From Myxococcus xanthus (GTDB lineage: Bacteria; Myxococcota; Myxococcia; Myxococcales; Myxococcaceae), in assembly GCF_900106535.1 (NCBI RefSeq), contig NZ_FNOH01000001.1:248001-312000 (forward strand): a stretch of DNA of 64,000 nt, written 5' to 3'. The notes beneath the pieces were generated by a model. That model searched no databases. It saw only the letters and a program-made list of their open reading frames with translations, and had not been told where the DNA came from. Positions 53,664 through 63,090 of the stretch are shown here, one piece after another; the first letter of the stretch is position 1; each line of letters opens with the position of its first letter. The position numbers and the translations under genes are program-made.

Positions 53664-54655
53664 CTACCGCTGTTCCCCGTTCCCCGCCCGCCGTGCTTCC
53701 GGGCCCCAACGACACCTGCTGGTGTGGCAGTGGCACCAAGTACAAGAAGTGCCACCGCGGCGCGGATGCCGCCGAGGCGCGCAAGAAGGGCCCGGAGGTG
53801 CTTCGCAAGGGCATCCGCCCGGGCGTCATCAGCCCGCGCCGCGAGGTGCCGCTCCACATCCCCCGTCCGGACTACGCGCTGACGGGCCGCCCGTCGCGCA
53901 AGGACGCGGGCTCCGACATCAAGACGCCGGACGTCATCGCCCGCATGCGCAAGGCGTGCAAGGCCGCCGCCGAGGTGCTGCAAGAGGTGGCCTCCCACGT
54001 GCGTCCGGGCATCACCACGGACGAGCTGGATGCGATTACCCACGAGGCGTACATCAAGCGGGGCGGGTACCCCAGCACGCTCAACTACCACCGCTACCCG
54101 AAGTCGCTCTGCACGTCCGTCAACGAGGTCATCTGCCACGGCATCCCGGACAGCCGGGCGCTGGAGGACGGCGATATCGTCAACCTGGACGTCACCATCT
54201 ACCTGGATGGTGTGCACGGTGACTGCTCGGCGACGTACTTCGTGGGCAACGTGGATGAGGAGAGCCAGCGGCTGGTGCGCGTGACGCGCGAGTGCCTGGA
54301 GCAGGGCATCGCCGCGGTGAAGCCGGGCCGGCCCATCAGCGACATCGGCCGCGCGATTGAGACGCATGCCACCCAGCACGGCATGAGCGTGGTGCGCGCC
54401 TACTGCGGCCACGGCATCGGCGAGACGTTCCACACCTCGCTCCAGGTGCCGCACTACTACGAGGCCGAGGCCGACACCGTCATGCAGCCCGGCATGATTT
54501 TCACCGTCGAGCCGATGATCAACCTGGGCGGCTGGGGTCACCGCACTTGGGATGACGAGTGGACCGCCGTCACCGCCGACGGCACCCGCAGCGCCCAGTT
54601 CGAGCACACCCTGCTCGTCACCGAGCAGGGCGCGGAAATCCTCACCGTGGCGTGA
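53660..54655 (+). CDS. map: Type I methionine aminopeptidase with N-terminal SEC-C motif
   Basis: 331 residues. Residues 15-33 hold a SEC-C zinc motif (NDTCWCGSGTKYKKCH). The catalytic pita-bread domain has LNYHRYPKSLCTSVNEVICH, VNLDVTIYLDGVHGDCSATY (two Asp ligands), GHGIG (His ligand) and TVEPMINLGG (Glu ligand). It removes N-terminal methionine from new proteins. The last codons fall inside a dispersed repeat. Confidence 0.9.
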   Translation: MTTAVPRSPPAVLPGPNDTCWCGSGTKYKKCHRGADAAEARKKGPEVLRKGIRPGVISPRREVPLHIPRPDYALTGRPSRKDAGSDIKTPDVIARMRKACKAAAEVLQEVASHVRPGITTDELDAITHEAYIKRGGYPSTLNYHRYPKSLCTSVNEVICHGIPDSRALEDGDIVNLDVTIYLDGVHGDCSATYFVGNVDEESQRLVRVTRECLEQGIAAVKPGRPISDIGRAIETHATQHGMSVVRAYCGHGIGETFHTSLQVPHYYEAEADTVMQPGMIFTVEPMINLGGWGHRTWDDEWTAVTADGTRSAQFEHTLLVTEQGAEILTVA

Positions 54656-54700
54656 GCCCGTGGACGCGCGCGGCCGGACTCCTCCGGCCGTGCGCTCCGG
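54646..54700. repeat. Dispersed GC-rich hairpin repeat, copy 1
   Basis: A 55-base sequence beginning CGTGGCGTGAG and containing GCGCGGCCGGA facing TCCGGCCGTGCGC. By hand comparison 51 of 55 bases match the copy at 59551-59605. It spans the map stop codon and could act as a terminator. Confidence 0.65.
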
Positions 54701-54856
54701 CTCCCCCGGCGGTCGCTGTCGGGGGTGTAGCCCGTCGGGAGAGAGCGGCCCCGCGCAGGGGTGCGCCGCTCAGAGGACCGGGAGTCCGCTCGGGCATTCG
54801 TGCTAGAGATTCCGGGGAGGGGATGTGGCCTCATCGCCACGGGAACTCACCATCTC

Positions 54857-55762
54857 ATGCGTACGGACAGCGCTCTTCCCGAGGAGATTCTCGAGACGGT
54901 TCTTCGTTCGATGGACACCGCCGCCGCGGGCCGCTTGCGCTCCGCGCCGGAGGCGCCGCGGGCGCTCGCCCTGGCCCTGCGTGAGGCGGCCTCCCTTCAG
55001 TGCGCGGCGCCCGAGCCCCTGGTGTTCGCGCGGCACCTGGGCGAACGGCTCTCCGAGGCGGAGGACCCCGTCGTCGCGCTGGAACGTTTGCACGCAAGGG
55101 ACCTCGCCCTCGCGCTCGCCTGCGCTCAAGGGACGCCGGGGGCGGCGGACCTCTTCGAAGCGCAGGTCCTGCGCAAGCTGCATGGCTCGCTCGCACGGTT
55201 TCATTCCTCGCCCACGTTCGTGGATGAAGTGCTTCAGGCGCTCCGGGGAAATCTGCTGATGCCTCGGCCCGACTCGCCGCCCCGGCTCCTTGGCTATGCG
55301 GGCGTGGGTTCGTTGTTGCACTGGGTCAACATCTCCGCGGTGCGCCTCGCGCTCCGGATGCGAAAGGCCCAGGGGCAGGAGGCACGGGTGGACGCGGAGA
55401 TGCTGGCCGCGGACCCCGCGCAAGGCGGGCTGGAGCTGGGGCTGGTTCGCGAGGAGGCCCGCTCGCACGTGCGCGCCGCCTTCGTCCAGGCGGTGGCCTC
55501 CCTGGATGACGAGGACCGGGAGTTGCTGCGTCTCCACTTCGTCGAGCATCTGTCGCTGGCTCGCATGGGGGAACTCTACGGCGTGCACAAGTCCACCCTG
55601 TCCCGGCGGCTGTCCGGGGTGAAGGCGCTGCTGGAGACGCGCACGCACGAGGGGCTGACGGAGCGGCTGTCGCTCTCCCAGGAGGAACTGGACAGCATGA
55701 TGCGGGCCGTTCATGGCCGCCTCGACGTGAGCCTGTCCGGACTCCTGGCGGCGAAGGAATGA
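54857..55762 (+). CDS. Sigma-70 family factor of the myxobacterial kinase-linked type
   Basis: 301 residues. The N-terminal region is helical and Ala-rich. The C-terminal sigma-4 domain is clear (VASLDDEDRELLRLHFVEHL then LARMGELYGVHKSTLSRRLSG). It resembles the TIGR03001-type myxobacterial group, whose members sit next to kinases. The kinase start overlaps its stop, so they are co-expressed. The start has no strong ribosome-binding site and may lie slightly upstream. Confidence 0.8.
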   Translation: MRTDSALPEEILETVLRSMDTAAAGRLRSAPEAPRALALALREAASLQCAAPEPLVFARHLGERLSEAEDPVVALERLHARDLALALACAQGTPGAADLFEAQVLRKLHGSLARFHSSPTFVDEVLQALRGNLLMPRPDSPPRLLGYAGVGSLLHWVNISAVRLALRMRKAQGQEARVDAEMLAADPAQGGLELGLVREEARSHVRAAFVQAVASLDDEDRELLRLHFVEHLSLARMGELYGVHKSTLSRRLSGVKALLETRTHEGLTERLSLSQEELDSMMRAVHGRLDVSLSGLLAAKE

Positions 55763-58700
55763 GCTGCCCGGACGAGAACGACCTCGCGCGCCACCTGGAA
55801 GGCCAGCTCTCCTCCGAGCGTGCGCAACAGGTGCGTGCCCACGTCGCCGGCTGCGCCGAGTGCCGGAGCGTGCTCGCCGCGCTGAGCTCGAATGAGGCGC
55901 GGACCTCCTTCGCGGGGGTGGGGCCGCTCGCCCCGGGCACGCGGGTGGGGCGCTACGTGGTGCTGGGGCTGCTAGGCGAGGGCGGCATGGGCCGGGTTCA
56001 TGTCGCGTATGACCCCGAGCTGGACCGCAAGGTGGCGCTGAAGCTGCTCAAGCCGGAGCGTTTCCATGAGGACTCGCTGGCCCTGGCGCGGCAACGCCTG
56101 GAGCGCGAGGCCCGCACCATGGCGAAGCTGTCCCACCCGCACATCGCCAGCCTTCATGACGTGGGCGAGTATCAGGGACAGCTCTTCCTGGTGATGGAGT
56201 TCCTGGAGGGCGGCACGCTGCGGCGCTGGCTGACGGAGCAACCGCGCCCGCTCCGGGAGGTGCTCGAGCGCTTCCGGCAGGCAGCGGATGGACTCGCCGC
56301 GTCGCACGCGCTGGGCATCGTCCACCGGGACTTCAAGCCGGACAATGTCTTGCTGACGAAGGGGGGCCTCGTCCGCATCACCGACTTTGGCCTGGCCAAC
56401 GCGACCCTGGTGCCTGGAACGGCGGCTCCCGGCACGGTGTCTCCGGCATCCCTCACCGTCACGGGGACCTTGCTGGGCACGCTGGCCTATGGGGCGCCCG
56501 AGCAACTCCGCGGCGAGCACGGTGATGCCCGTTCGGACCAGTTCTCATTCTGTGTCGCGCTCTACGAGGCGCTCAACGGCCAGCGTCCCTTCGAGGGAAA
56601 GACGCGTGAGGCCTTGCTGGAGCAGGTGGCGCGGAAGGCCGTGCGTCCGGAACGCGCCGGTGTCCCCGCGTGGCTGCGGGCCGTCGTCCGGCGCGGGCTC
56701 TCCGCCGACCCCGCGGAGCGGTTCTCCTCCATGGAGGTGCTGCGTGCGCGGTTGTCCCGGGACCCCGGGGCGCGCTGGCGCACGGTGGCCCTGGTGATGC
56801 TGGGCGCGGTCCTGACGGGGCTGGCTGTGTTCGGGCTGCTCTCCAGGCAGGCGCCTCAAGCGCTGTGTCAGGGCAGTGAGCGGCACTTCGCGGGCGTCTG
56901 GGATGCGGAGACGCGGGAGGCCACCCGGCGGGCCTTCCTGGCCACGGGCGCCCTGGACGCGGAAGCGTCCTTCTCCGCGGTGGCGGCGGCGCTGGAGCGC
57001 TGGAAGCTGGACTGGACGCGCGCGCACCAGGAGGCCTGCGAGGCCACGCGGGTCTGGGGCGAGCAGCCAGAGCAGGTCCTGGGCCTGCGCATGGCCTGCC
57101 TCGACGAGCGGCTGGAAGAGGTGACCCGCGTGGTGGCGGCGCTCCAGGGCGCGGATGCGCGCACCGTGGCGCGCGGCTTCGGGCTGGGGGGCTCGCTGGC
57201 GAGCCTGCGGCGCTGCTCGGACGCGAGGACGTTGCTGGAGGCCGTGGCGCCTCCGGAGGACCCGGCCGTGCTGTTGGAGGTGACGGCGGTCCGGGCGGAG
57301 TTGGCCCGGGCGAACGCGGGGCTGTTCGCGGGCCATACGCCGGAGGCGTTGAAGGTGGCGCTGGCGGCACGGGAGCGGGCCGTGCGCACGCGCTACCGCC
57401 CGCTGGAGGCGGAGGCCCACCTGCTGTGCGCCACGCTCCAGGAAGACGCCAGTGCGTTCGAGGATGCGCGAGCCTCGCTGGTCCAGGCCGGCCTCGCCGC
57501 GGAGGCGGGGCGCCATCATGCCGTGCTGGCCCGGGTGCTCTATGCCCAGGCGTGGTTGAGTGGCCATGACTTGGAACGGACCCAGGAGGCCTGGGCCTAT
57601 CTGAACCGCGCTCAGGCGGTGGCTGAGCCGCTGCGCGACCCCGAGTTCGACGCGCTGTTGAACTATGTCCGCGCCGAGTTGTTCGAACAGGAGGGACGTT
57701 TCTCCGAGGCGGAGCCGCTGCTGCGCGAGGCGCTGGACCGTGTCACGGCGAAGGGCGTCTCCCATGCCGCTGCCCGCGCGGAGCTCAACGGACGTCTGGG
57801 CTTGCTGGCCCGTCATCAGGGCCGGCTCCTGGAAGCGAAGCGCTGGCAGGAAGAGGCGCTGCGGCTTCAGGAGGACTTGCATGGCCCCGACCACCGCGAC
57901 ACCGCCCGGGCCCTGGTGAACCTGGGCGGCACGCTGGCCCACGCGGGGGAGCTGGCCCGCGCGGAGGCCGTCGTGCAGCGGGCGCTGGCCAACCTCCGCC
58001 GCAGCCTGGGCGAGGAACACCTCGTGGTGGCGCGCACGTTGTCCAACCTGGCCGTCATCTATTTCGAGTGGGGGCGGGGGCCGGAGGCGCTGCGCGCGGC
58101 GGAGCAGAGCCTCGCGGTCGCTCGCAAGAGCGTGCCGCCGGAAGGCGCGGACGCGGTGCTCATGGGCATGACGTCGAACCGGACGGGGGTGCTGGGTGAG
58201 CTGGGCGCGCGCGAGGCTGAGCTGGAGCAGGCCCGGCGCAGCCTGGCCCACCGTGAGCGCGTGTACGGCGCCACGCATCCGGAGGTCGCGCTGGACCTGC
58301 ACGAGGTGGGGCGGCTGTTGCGATTGCTGGGGCGCGCGAAGGAGGCCCGGGGTTTCCACGCGCGCGGCGTCGCGCTCCAGGAGTCGTTGGTGGCGCGCGG
58401 CGAGCTGGAGGGGGAGGGGCTGCGCTGGCTCGCGGATGCCCTGCTGTTCCTGGGGCGCGTCGAGGAGGCTCGGGGCCACGCGGAGCGGGCGCTCGCGAGG
58501 CTGGAGCGGGACTGGGGGCCGGTGGCGCCGGAGCGCATCAAGGCGCTGGTGCTGATGGGCGACATCCATCTGGCGAGGCGCGCGCCAGCGGAGGCGGTGG
58601 CGCCCTTGAGGACGGCGCTGGCGGCGCTCGCGAGCGAACAGGTGGCGTCCGCGCGGGTTCCCCTGGCGCGGCGGCGGCTCGCCCAAGCCTTGCGTCAGTC

Positions 58701-58824
58701 CGGGGCGTCCGACGAGGCGTGTCAGGAGGCGCGCAGGGCGTGGCTGGAGTGGGAGCCCTGGCGCAAGGCCTACCCCGGTGAAGTCGCCGAGGCTCGCGCC
58801 GAAAAGGACCGCTGTCCGCGCTAG
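55759..58824 (+). CDS. Zinc-finger/Ser-Thr kinase with membrane segment and TPR repeats
   Basis: 1021 residues. The N-terminus has an anti-sigma-like zinc finger (HVAGCAECRS). The kinase domain has GEGGMGRVH, ALKLLKPE, HRDFKPDN and DFGLAN; HRDFKPDN keeps the catalytic Asp. A membrane helix lies near residues 342-365 (TVALVMLGAVLTGLAVFGLL). The rest is a series of TPR-like helical pairs (for example YLNRAQAVAEPL and LVNLGGTLAHAG). The zinc finger next to a coupled sigma factor suggests the kinase may control sigma activity. Confidence 0.88.
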   Translation: MSCPDENDLARHLEGQLSSERAQQVRAHVAGCAECRSVLAALSSNEARTSFAGVGPLAPGTRVGRYVVLGLLGEGGMGRVHVAYDPELDRKVALKLLKPERFHEDSLALARQRLEREARTMAKLSHPHIASLHDVGEYQGQLFLVMEFLEGGTLRRWLTEQPRPLREVLERFRQAADGLAASHALGIVHRDFKPDNVLLTKGGLVRITDFGLANATLVPGTAAPGTVSPASLTVTGTLLGTLAYGAPEQLRGEHGDARSDQFSFCVALYEALNGQRPFEGKTREALLEQVARKAVRPERAGVPAWLRAVVRRGLSADPAERFSSMEVLRARLSRDPGARWRTVALVMLGAVLTGLAVFGLLSRQAPQALCQGSERHFAGVWDAETREATRRAFLATGALDAEASFSAVAAALERWKLDWTRAHQEACEATRVWGEQPEQVLGLRMACLDERLEEVTRVVAALQGADARTVARGFGLGGSLASLRRCSDARTLLEAVAPPEDPAVLLEVTAVRAELARANAGLFAGHTPEALKVALAARERAVRTRYRPLEAEAHLLCATLQEDASAFEDARASLVQAGLAAEAGRHHAVLARVLYAQAWLSGHDLERTQEAWAYLNRAQAVAEPLRDPEFDALLNYVRAELFEQEGRFSEAEPLLREALDRVTAKGVSHAAARAELNGRLGLLARHQGRLLEAKRWQEEALRLQEDLHGPDHRDTARALVNLGGTLAHAGELARAEAVVQRALANLRRSLGEEHLVVARTLSNLAVIYFEWGRGPEALRAAEQSLAVARKSVPPEGADAVLMGMTSNRTGVLGELGAREAELEQARRSLAHRERVYGATHPEVALDLHEVGRLLRLLGRAKEARGFHARGVALQESLVARGELEGEGLRWLADALLFLGRVEEARGHAERALARLERDWGPVAPERIKALVLMGDIHLARRAPAEAVAPLRTALAALASEQVASARVPLARRRLAQALRQSGASDEACQEARRAWLEWEPWRKAYPGEVAEARAEKDRCPR

Positions 58825-58909
58825 CCGTCCGATTTCGACGCAACGATGGCACCCGGGATGTCTCTTTGTGGGGGGCAAATCCCCATGAACCTTTTTCCGG
58901 GAAGTTCCG

Positions 58910-59518
58910 ATGAAGAACCTGACGCGTGCGTTGGTGCTGTCGCTCTCACTCCTCGCTGTGTCGTGTGGTGACTCCAAGGAAGACGACAAAGACGGTGAGG
59001 GAGGAGGCGGCGGTGGAGGAGGCGGCAACGCGCTCCAGTGCTCCGCGGTGGGGTGGTGCACGACGTGGAGCGCGGACCCCAACGAGGTGACGAACGCACC
59101 GCCGCTGACGGGGGGCACCCTCCGGGAGGGCACCTACCGCGTCGAGCAGGGCAATGGCTACGACGCGGCGATGGTCCTCCGTGGCAGCTCCGTCATCCTC
59201 CTGGGGGGAAGCTGGAACAACTACCTGGGCACCTGGAAGGTGAGCAACGGGAAGCTGGAGCTGACCCGGGCTTCCTCGTGCGACGACTACAGTGAGGGGC
59301 CGCTGGACAACCTCGTCACCGAGGTCCATGCCTTCGCGGTCCGGGGCGACGAACTCTTCACCCAGGACCAGGACGACTCGCGGGGGACCATCCTCCGCTG
59401 GAAGCGGGTGAGTGACCTGTGTGAGGAGAGCGCCTCGTTCAAGTGCCGGGGTGGCCTCTGCTCCTGCGCCACGACGACGAACAGGCCCATGACGGGGCAG
59501 CAGAGCTGCAGCGGGTGA
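58910..59518 (+). CDS. Lipoprotein of unknown function with Gly linker
   Basis: 202 residues. The signal ends LLAVSCGDS. A Gly-rich linker (GEGGGGGGGGGN) precedes a globular part with LQCSAVGWCTTW and a C-terminal CRGGLCSCATTT cluster. Not recognised. GGGAAG lies upstream of the ATG. A dispersed repeat follows. Confidence 0.7.
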   Translation: MKNLTRALVLSLSLLAVSCGDSKEDDKDGEGGGGGGGGGNALQCSAVGWCTTWSADPNEVTNAPPLTGGTLREGTYRVEQGNGYDAAMVLRGSSVILLGGSWNNYLGTWKVSNGKLELTRASSCDDYSEGPLDNLVTEVHAFAVRGDELFTQDQDDSRGTILRWKRVSDLCEESASFKCRGGLCSCATTTNRPMTGQQSCSG

Positions 59519-59550
59519 GCGCCGGGGCTCACTCGTAAGAACTCCTCCTC

Positions 59551-59605
59551 CGTGGCGTGAGTCCATGGACGCGCGCGGCCGGACTCCTCCGGCTGCGCGC
59601 TCCGG
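59551..59605. repeat. Dispersed GC-rich hairpin repeat, copy 2
   Basis: A 55-base copy of the sequence at 54646-54700, located after the Gly-linker lipoprotein. Similarity continues weakly past the end (CGGTCGCT). It may be a terminator-like or mobile intergenic repeat. Confidence 0.65.
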
Positions 59606-59620
59606 GGGCGGCGGTCGCTC

Positions 59621-60337
59621 TCAGGGCGCGTATCGCGCCAGGAACACCTTGAACTGAAGCGATACGAAGATCGGCTTCGGCGCGACCAGTCCTGCATTGG
59701 CGAGCATCGCGAACAGGGCGGCATCGGACTCGATGGGCCGTAGCGTCATGAAGCGCTCGCGCCGGCGCTCCAGTTCCTCTCGTGGGGTGCCATAGGCCCG
59801 CCATCGCCGGAGCTCCACGTTCAACAGCTCGGGGTCCATGCCGATGCGGCAGCCCACGACGAGAGGGGCTCCGGGCTTGAGCCGACGGGCGACTTCCCGG
59901 AGCAAATCGAGGCGGGCTGCTTCACCCTCCACGTGGTGGAGGACGCCCATCATCTGCGCGCCATCAAAGGGGGGGCCGGACGGGAGCGTGTGGAGCTCGC
60001 CGTGGTGCAGGTGCGTGCGCGAGAGGAGGCCCTCCGCCTCCAGGCGCTTTTGCGCGACGCCGAGCATGGCGTCGGAGGGGTCCACGCCCGTGAACCGCCA
60101 GCCGGGGACGTCGAAGCGGGTGTAGGGCATCAACTCCGCACCCGTGCCCACTCCCACGAAGAGCAGCGAGGCCGCGTCCTGGCCGTCGAGCTGGGCCGTC
60201 AGCGTGCTGACGCCGAGTTCATACAGGGCGTGGGTGCCCGCGAGCGCGACGGACGCCTGGGCGTCGTAGTGCGCGGCGCGGTCCGCGCCAAATCCTGGAA
60301 CGATGTGGTGGGCGGGATGGTGGTGGTCGTGAGCCAT
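59621..60337 (-). CDS. Class I SAM-dependent methyltransferase
   Basis: About 238 residues starting MAHDHHHPAHH, a His-rich tip. SAM motif I is LFVGVGTGAELMPY; motif II is FTGVDPSDAML; motif III region GAQMMGVLHHVEG. Substrate unknown. The frame is open 49 codons further upstream but that part is not protein-like. GAGGACC precedes ATG 60337. Confidence 0.78.
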   Translation of the reverse strand: MAHDHHHPAHHIVPGFGADRAAHYDAQASVALAGTHALYELGVSTLTAQLDGQDAASLLFVGVGTGAELMPYTRFDVPGWRFTGVDPSDAMLGVAQKRLEAEGLLSRTHLHHGELHTLPSGPPFDGAQMMGVLHHVEGEAARLDLLREVARRLKPGAPLVVGCRIGMDPELLNVELRRWRAYGTPREELERRRERFMTLRPIESDAALFAMLANAGLVAPKPIFVSLQFKVFLARYAP

Positions 60338-60563
60338 GAGAGGTCCTCGGAAAGTCGTAGTCGGCTTCGAGAATGCGTTCCGGCTCGGGTGAATGGGAGG
60401 GCGGGGATTCAGGTGGGATCGGCGGAAGCACAGGTCCGTCCCACGGCTGCTATCCAAGCGAGTGAGGTCGGCGGCGCGTTTCACTTCGCAAGGGGTTCCC
60501 CCACGGTGAACGCGAGCCGCGCCAATTCGTAGCGGCTGTTCAGCTCCGGTAGGCTCACCCGTG

Positions 60564-61019
60564 ATGGGGCAAGGATTGAAAGTCGCGTTCTCATGTAGAG
60601 GCCAGGGGTGGCTGGAGCTCTCGTTCGAGGTGCAGGGACGGCACGTCTCCTCGACCTTCTCCGATGTGCCGTTCGACTCGCTTCGGCACCTGGCGGAATC
60701 GCTTCTCGGCTTCTACGAGAACGGGCTCCCGGGCACGACGCAGTTGAATGGGGAACCGGAAGTAGACGAACTGCGCCTGGAGCCTGGTCCTGGCCTTCAG
60801 GCGGCCCTGCGGCTCGTGCGCTTGCCGGACCGGACGCGCATGCAGGACACCGAAGCGGAACGCTTCAGGATGGAAGCCCCGGCGCGAGACATCGTTCTTT
60901 CATTCTGGCGCGCGCTCCGCCGGCTCGAAGGGGAGTTCGCGGCGAACGGCACCACCATCTGGCGCTTCGAGTTCCCGCATCGTGCGGTATCCCGCCTTGG
61001 CGATGCCCTGAGGCAGTGA
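60564..61019 (+). CDS. Protein of unknown function
   Basis: 151 residues, cytoplasmic, with an acidic centre (LNGEPEVDELRLEPGPGLQA) and a helical C-terminal half (DIVLSFWRALRRLEGEF). Preceded by a GTG one codon upstream in frame; I prefer the ATG. Not recognised. Convergent with the AraC gene. Confidence 0.55.
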   Translation: MGQGLKVAFSCRGQGWLELSFEVQGRHVSSTFSDVPFDSLRHLAESLLGFYENGLPGTTQLNGEPEVDELRLEPGPGLQAALRLVRLPDRTRMQDTEAERFRMEAPARDIVLSFWRALRRLEGEFAANGTTIWRFEFPHRAVSRLGDALRQ

Positions 61020-61065
61020 CTCTGGCGTTCGATGGCGGAAACGCGAGCCGCGCCTGCCACCGCGG

Positions 61066-61941
61066 TCAGGCGTGTTGGCGCGCGCGAGCGCGGTAGGCGC
61101 GAGGTGAGAGACCGAACGCTCGCGTGAAGCTCGTCGTGAAGTGGGACAGGTCACCGAAGCCGGCATCCAGGGCGACATCGGTGATTCGCGCACGGCTGCC
61201 GCGCAGCGCCGAGGCCGCCATGCCCAGTCGCGTAGCGATGACGAGCTGGCGGGGCGTCTGTCCTGTCACTGCTCGGAACATGCGCAGGAAGTGAAAGCTC
61301 GTGAGCCCCGCGATATCCGCGAGCGTGTCCAGCGAGCAGTCCTCCATGAACTTTGATTCGAGATACCGCAGGACCCGGGCCACTCTGCGCGCCTGAAGGT
61401 CCGAGACCTCCACCCGTGTCTCCGTCGGGTTGCTTCCCAGCGTCACCCCCGCGTCCACCACCGCCAGTGCCGCTTCTCGCAGGTCCTCCACCTGGCCACT
61501 CTCGAGTGCTTGTCGCGCCAGGAGGACGGCGTTCACCGACGTGAGCGACGCCGGTGCGCAGACGCGCGCGAAGGGGCGCGTTCCCCGATTGGAACGCCCC
61601 AGCGAGCGGAGGGCATCGTCCAGCAGCGCGTCGGAGCACTCGATGACGAGCGAGCGGTCTCCTCCATCATCGACGTGCCGGAACTCATAGGGCGCCGACC
61701 GGTTCCCGAGCAGCAGCGCGCCCGGTCCCACCACCGCGGCCCCCTCGGGGCTCCGGACATGGAACACACCGGACAGCACGACACTGATGCAGACCTGTGC
61801 GTGCTCGCCGCCGAAGATGGGGCTGCGGGTGCCTGCTCGACAGACACAGTCACTGATGTCGAAGGCCTCGCCCGCGCTGAGCGCGTGATAGCCGGGGGCC
61901 CGCTCGGGAAGCACCGCAACATTCCCAAAGTTTCGCCTCAT
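61066..61941 (-). CDS. AraC-family transcriptional regulator
   Basis: 291 residues. An N-terminal cupin-like ligand domain (FGGEHAQVCISVVLSGVFHV) is followed by the AraC double HTH: DCSLDTLADIAGLTSFHFLRMFRAVTG and ITDVALDAGFGDLSHFTTSFTRAFG. It is divergent from the beta-propeller lipoprotein gene 57 bases away, a plausible target. Confidence 0.88.
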   Translation of the reverse strand: MRRNFGNVAVLPERAPGYHALSAGEAFDISDCVCRAGTRSPIFGGEHAQVCISVVLSGVFHVRSPEGAAVVGPGALLLGNRSAPYEFRHVDDGGDRSLVIECSDALLDDALRSLGRSNRGTRPFARVCAPASLTSVNAVLLARQALESGQVEDLREAALAVVDAGVTLGSNPTETRVEVSDLQARRVARVLRYLESKFMEDCSLDTLADIAGLTSFHFLRMFRAVTGQTPRQLVIATRLGMAASALRGSRARITDVALDAGFGDLSHFTTSFTRAFGLSPRAYRARARQHA

Positions 61942-61998
61942 GGGCCGATGCTATCCCGACCGCCGTGGTGCTGAAGCAATGTCCAGGAGGAGCCGTAC

Positions 61999-62988
61999 AT
62001 GGCGGGGATGTCGTCGATGCGAGGCGTGCTCTTGATGATGACGCTCTGGGAGCTGGGTTGTGGCGCACACGGTGGACGGCCCGCGACGGCACTGGAGAAT
62101 CACGGGGGCACCTGCACGCCCGAACTCTACGGCGCGGGGCTCTTCACCACCGGGGCCTGGGACTTCTTCATGGCCTTCTCTCCAGATCAGCGACGCGTGC
62201 TCTTTGGAAGGGCAGATGACCGTTTCCAACAATATACGCTCTACGAAACGCAGTTGACCGAAGAAGGGCACTGGTCCCGTCCGGTGCTCCCGCGCTTCGC
62301 CACCGAGTGGAGCAACGCGGACCCACACTTCTCGCCCGACGGGCGCACGGTGTACTTCATCTCCAACCGTCCCGAGCTTGGGGAGCAAGGCCCCCGAAGC
62401 TCGTATGACATCTGGGCCGCGTCGCTGGACGCCGACGGAGCATGGGAGGACGCGCGACGCCTTCCGGCCCCCGTCAACGACAAGCACCGCGACGAGTGGT
62501 CACCGGCCGTGGCCGCCAATGGCAATCTCTACTTCGGGGGTGAGCGAGACGGCACACTGGGTGGCAGCGACCTCTGGGTCTCCCGCTGGGTCGACGGCGC
62601 CTACCAGCCGCCAGAGAACCTGGGGCCCGGCATCAACTCGTCGGTCCATGAGCTCGAGCCGTGGATTGCTCCTGATGAGAGCTACCTCATCTTCAGTGCA
62701 CTGCGGCGGGAAGATGGCCTGGGCGGATACGACTTGTTCCTCAGCCGAAAGGTGGATGGCGCATGGACGCCTGCACGCCGGCTCTGCGAGGGCATCAACA
62801 CGCCCGCGAGCGACTACAACCACAGCGTCTCCCCCGACGGAAAGTGGCTCTACTTCAGCAGCACCCGCCCTTTCACGGGCGATGTGGGGGCACGTTTCGA
62901 TGCGCCACGGGATGACAGCGCCGTCCAGGGCATTGGCCGCGGCACGGGGGACATGTACCGCATCCCCATGAGCGCGCTGGGGTTGTGA
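61999..62988 (+). CDS. PD40/TolB-like beta-propeller lipoprotein
   Basis: 329 residues. The N-terminus ends in a lipobox-like LGCGAHG. Repeated blades are marked by FSPDQRRVLFG, FSPDGRTVYFISNR and VSPDGKWLYFSSTRP. Such WD40-like propellers bind ligands or protein partners outside the cell. Likely controlled by the divergent AraC regulator. Confidence 0.78.
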   Translation: MAGMSSMRGVLLMMTLWELGCGAHGGRPATALENHGGTCTPELYGAGLFTTGAWDFFMAFSPDQRRVLFGRADDRFQQYTLYETQLTEEGHWSRPVLPRFATEWSNADPHFSPDGRTVYFISNRPELGEQGPRSSYDIWAASLDADGAWEDARRLPAPVNDKHRDEWSPAVAANGNLYFGGERDGTLGGSDLWVSRWVDGAYQPPENLGPGINSSVHELEPWIAPDESYLIFSALRREDGLGGYDLFLSRKVDGAWTPARRLCEGINTPASDYNHSVSPDGKWLYFSSTRPFTGDVGARFDAPRDDSAVQGIGRGTGDMYRIPMSALGL

Positions 62989-63090
62989 ATCCGGCAGCGG
63001 AGGACGTCCTGGCCGACTGCGCGCGTGGCTTGGGCCGTTGAGCCGGTGCTTCCGTTGACCCCTCGTCAGCCTCATGCGAGAGGGGGGCGC

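Noticed and set aside
56545..59133. Long open minus-strand frame opposite the kinase-TPR gene
   Set aside because: The kinase motifs on the plus strand are unambiguous; this frame is a composition artefact.
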